Assembly (NCBI GenBank): GCA_030430385.1 | Contig: JAUIFO010000006.1 | Coordinates: 62,001-126,000 of the forward strand | Direction of reading: 5' to 3' | Source: Bacteroidia bacterium | Lineage (GTDB): Bacteria; Bacteroidota; Bacteroidia; Flavobacteriales; Flavobacteriaceae | DNA: 64,000 nucleotides | Shown here: one piece after another, positions 62,867 to 64,000 of the stretch | How the letters are laid out: every line of letters starts with the position of its first letter | Position numbering within the stretch: the first letter of the stretch is position 1 | Position numbers and translations under genes: made by a program | Notes under the pieces: generated by a model | The model's database searches: none | What the model saw: the letters and a program-made list of their open reading frames with translations, nothing else | Told to the model about the DNA's origin: nothing

Positions 62867-62910
62867 TTTAGGTTTAATCAGATTTATTTCAATACCTAGC
62901 GAAGGTATTT

Positions 62911-63633
62911 CTATTCATAAAAATAGGCTCTTTCTTTGGTAAACCCTCCACAATCATTGTAAGTAGAGCTCACAGGTAAATTTAGGTCATTATAATCATA
63001 GACTGTGGTTCGGTTACAATCTTCTCTATAGATCATATTATTATTTGATATCCTCTTTATTTTGTTATACGCAGAAGGAAATAAAGTGCTAAAAGGGTTT
63101 ATCATAGTGTCATAGTCATAACTTTCAAATATTTCAGATGTTGCATCATTTATTAAGTTTATGATATTCCCATTAGAATCATAAGTTAATGATATTGAGC
63201 CATTGTTTTGAGGGTTGTTAGGATAGTTGAAGAGCATTTGAGATACCAGATTATTTGTGTAAATAAATTCTACATAGCTGTCATCTTCATAGGTTTCCAT
63301 AGTAATTAATCCGTTCTCATATATGTAGTTGATTGTATAAGAAACACCATTCTCATTATTATAAGTTTCACTAGTAACTTGATTGTTTGAATTATATGTA
63401 AATTCTTTTGCATAACCTCCTGAAGCTGTTAACACAGAAACATAGTTATTAGGATTGTATTGGTATGTAACATTACTTTCTGGACCAAAGTCAGTTAATT
63501 CACCATTTTGTGTGATTAATTCTGTTACCATTATCAGCTTTGGTTGGTTTTCATTTTCACTTTCATTGCTTTCGTTATTAGAGCAAGAAAAAAAGACAGT
63601 AGCTAACAGTAATAAAATGACATTAATTTTCAT
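62911..63633 (-). CDS. YD-repeat-like lipoprotein (240 aa)
   Basis: A lipoprotein with signal ending FFSC (Cys17), followed by an acidic linker (NNESNESENENQ). The body is made of beta-hairpin repeats of the YD/RHS-like kind: FTYNSNNQVTSETYNNENG, YIYENGLITMETY, FIYTNNLVSQM and LTYDSNGNIINL. It ends GGFTKERAYFYE. Bacteroidota have many such short cell-surface lipoproteins of unknown role. The C-terminal end resembles the fragment at 63952-64000. Confidence 0.75.
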   Translation of the reverse strand: MKINVILLLLATVFFSCSNNESNESENENQPKLIMVTELITQNGELTDFGPESNVTYQYNPNNYVSVLTASGGYAKEFTYNSNNQVTSETYNNENGVSYTINYIYENGLITMETYEDDSYVEFIYTNNLVSQMLFNYPNNPQNNGSISLTYDSNGNIINLINDATSEIFESYDYDTMINPFSTLFPSAYNKIKRISNNNMIYREDCNRTTVYDYNDLNLPVSSTYNDCGGFTKERAYFYE

Positions 63634-63951
63634 GGTTCATGTTTTATTGTTTTACCTATAGTCTTGAAATGTATACAAAGGTTGCGTCTATATAAAAAAA
63701 ACCTTACATATAGTATGTAAGGTTTTTAAATAAGTAGATAAATTATTTCTAATTCTATTGGGTGTCTTAAAAGCTAACCTTCTGGTTGAGTTAAAATAGC
63801 ATTATAAGATAATTTCCTTTATGTATTCTTATGAGCTTTAATATGTTTTTTTATTATTACTAATTATTTTGATCTTAGCTTTTTACTCGAGTTACTATGC
63901 TTATTTTTAAGTTTGATAGTGACATTTTATTATGTGAAATTAAAATAAAAA
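63634..63951. other. AT-rich intergenic region with one terminator
   Basis: Apart from the hairpin at 63697-63727 I see no gene or clear promoter in these 318 bp. A weak TACATTTC box lies on the minus strand near 63665, upstream of the lipoprotein gene. Confidence 0.4.
63697..63727 (-). terminator. Terminator between the two right-edge lipoprotein-like genes
   Basis: AAAAACCTTACATA (63697-63710) pairs perfectly with 63714-63727 around TAG. On the minus strand a run of eight T follows. It probably ends the gene reading in from the right edge. Confidence 0.85.
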
Positions 63952-64000
63952 CTATTCAACGTAGTATTCTCTGGTTTCCTTACTGAAATAATTCCCAGCT
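63952..64000 (-). CDS. Possible 3' end of a gene at the right edge
   Basis: The minus strand reads AGNYFSKETREYYVE then stop. It resembles the end of the neighbouring lipoprotein (GGFTKERAYFYE), so a paralogous gene may begin outside the window. Only 15 codons are visible, so the call is tentative. The terminator at 63697-63727 would belong to it. Confidence 0.35.
   Translation of the reverse strand, partial: AGNYFSKETREYYVE

Noticed and set aside
62891-62909. Terminator after the YD-like lipoprotein gene
   Set aside because: AATACCT/AGGTATT is a short 7-bp stem without a T tract, so the evidence is too weak to list as a feature.

Overview
The window is chromosomal DNA from a member of the Bacteroidota, most likely a marine Flavobacteriaceae species. 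The base composition is AT-rich. Promoters carry the Bacteroidota -7 element TAnnTTTG, often with TTTG 18-19 nt upstream. TTG and GTG starts are common. Large secreted proteins end in a type IX secretion (T9SS) type A sorting domain. The 287-residue primary sigma factor and the FtsZ with a very long acidic tail also fit. I assign the lineage from these traits by inference and did not identify a species.

Layout. (1) 1-8912 is the dcw cell-wall and division cluster on the + strand: murD (5' end outside the window), ftsW, murG, murC, ftsQ, ftsA, ftsZ, closed by a strong terminator. (2) 9053-11020 holds a GatB/YqeY-domain gene, tRNA-Arg(UCG), five tandem copies of a 101-bp repeat, and an MtfA-like metallopeptidase gene. 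(3) 11035-14149 on the - strand holds an outer-membrane barrel gene and a compact operon. That operon encodes a 53-residue secreted-peptide-like protein, a PqqD-like/HPr-kinase-like fusion protein and a family-5 nucleotidyltransferase. (4) 14250-33766 on the - strand is an array of five T9SS-exported surface or adhesin-type proteins (703 to 2237 residues) sharing a C-terminal module. A second copy of the 53-residue peptide gene lies 7 bp behind the fourth of these genes in coordinate order. (5) 34099-58718 on the + strand is a large cell-surface polysaccharide locus: aminotransferase, two sulfotransferases, two nucleotidyltransferase-fold proteins, flippase, polymerase, four GT4-type glycosyltransferases, methyltransferase, AsnB, acetyltransferase, bi-domain oxidoreductase, WecG/TagA-type transferase, WecB, WecA/MraY-type initiating transferase, and a Wza/Wzc export pair. 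(6) 58727-64000 on the - strand holds rpe, the primary sigma factor gene rpoD, a PD-(D/E)xK-like small protein gene, an ECF sigma factor gene overlapping a membrane-anchored beta-barrel (probable sensor) gene, a YD-like lipoprotein gene, and possibly the 3' end of a related gene at the edge.

How it fits together. The polysaccharide locus looks like a complete Wzx/Wzy system with a dedicated initiating transferase and a tyrosine-kinase-controlled export pore. The two sulfotransferases suggest a sulfated glycan. The T9SS array supplies large surface proteins, but no T9SS machinery gene lies in this window.

The most unusual element is the 53-residue peptide. Two copies are identical at 41 of 42 residues from R12 to the end, yet 23 of those codons differ synonymously, so the peptide is under strong purifying selection. 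One copy heads an operon with a kinase-like and a nucleotidyltransferase-like enzyme, a pair known from tailoring of some lasso peptides and from exosortase-associated polysaccharide loci. This could be an undescribed peptide-modification or secreted-peptide system.
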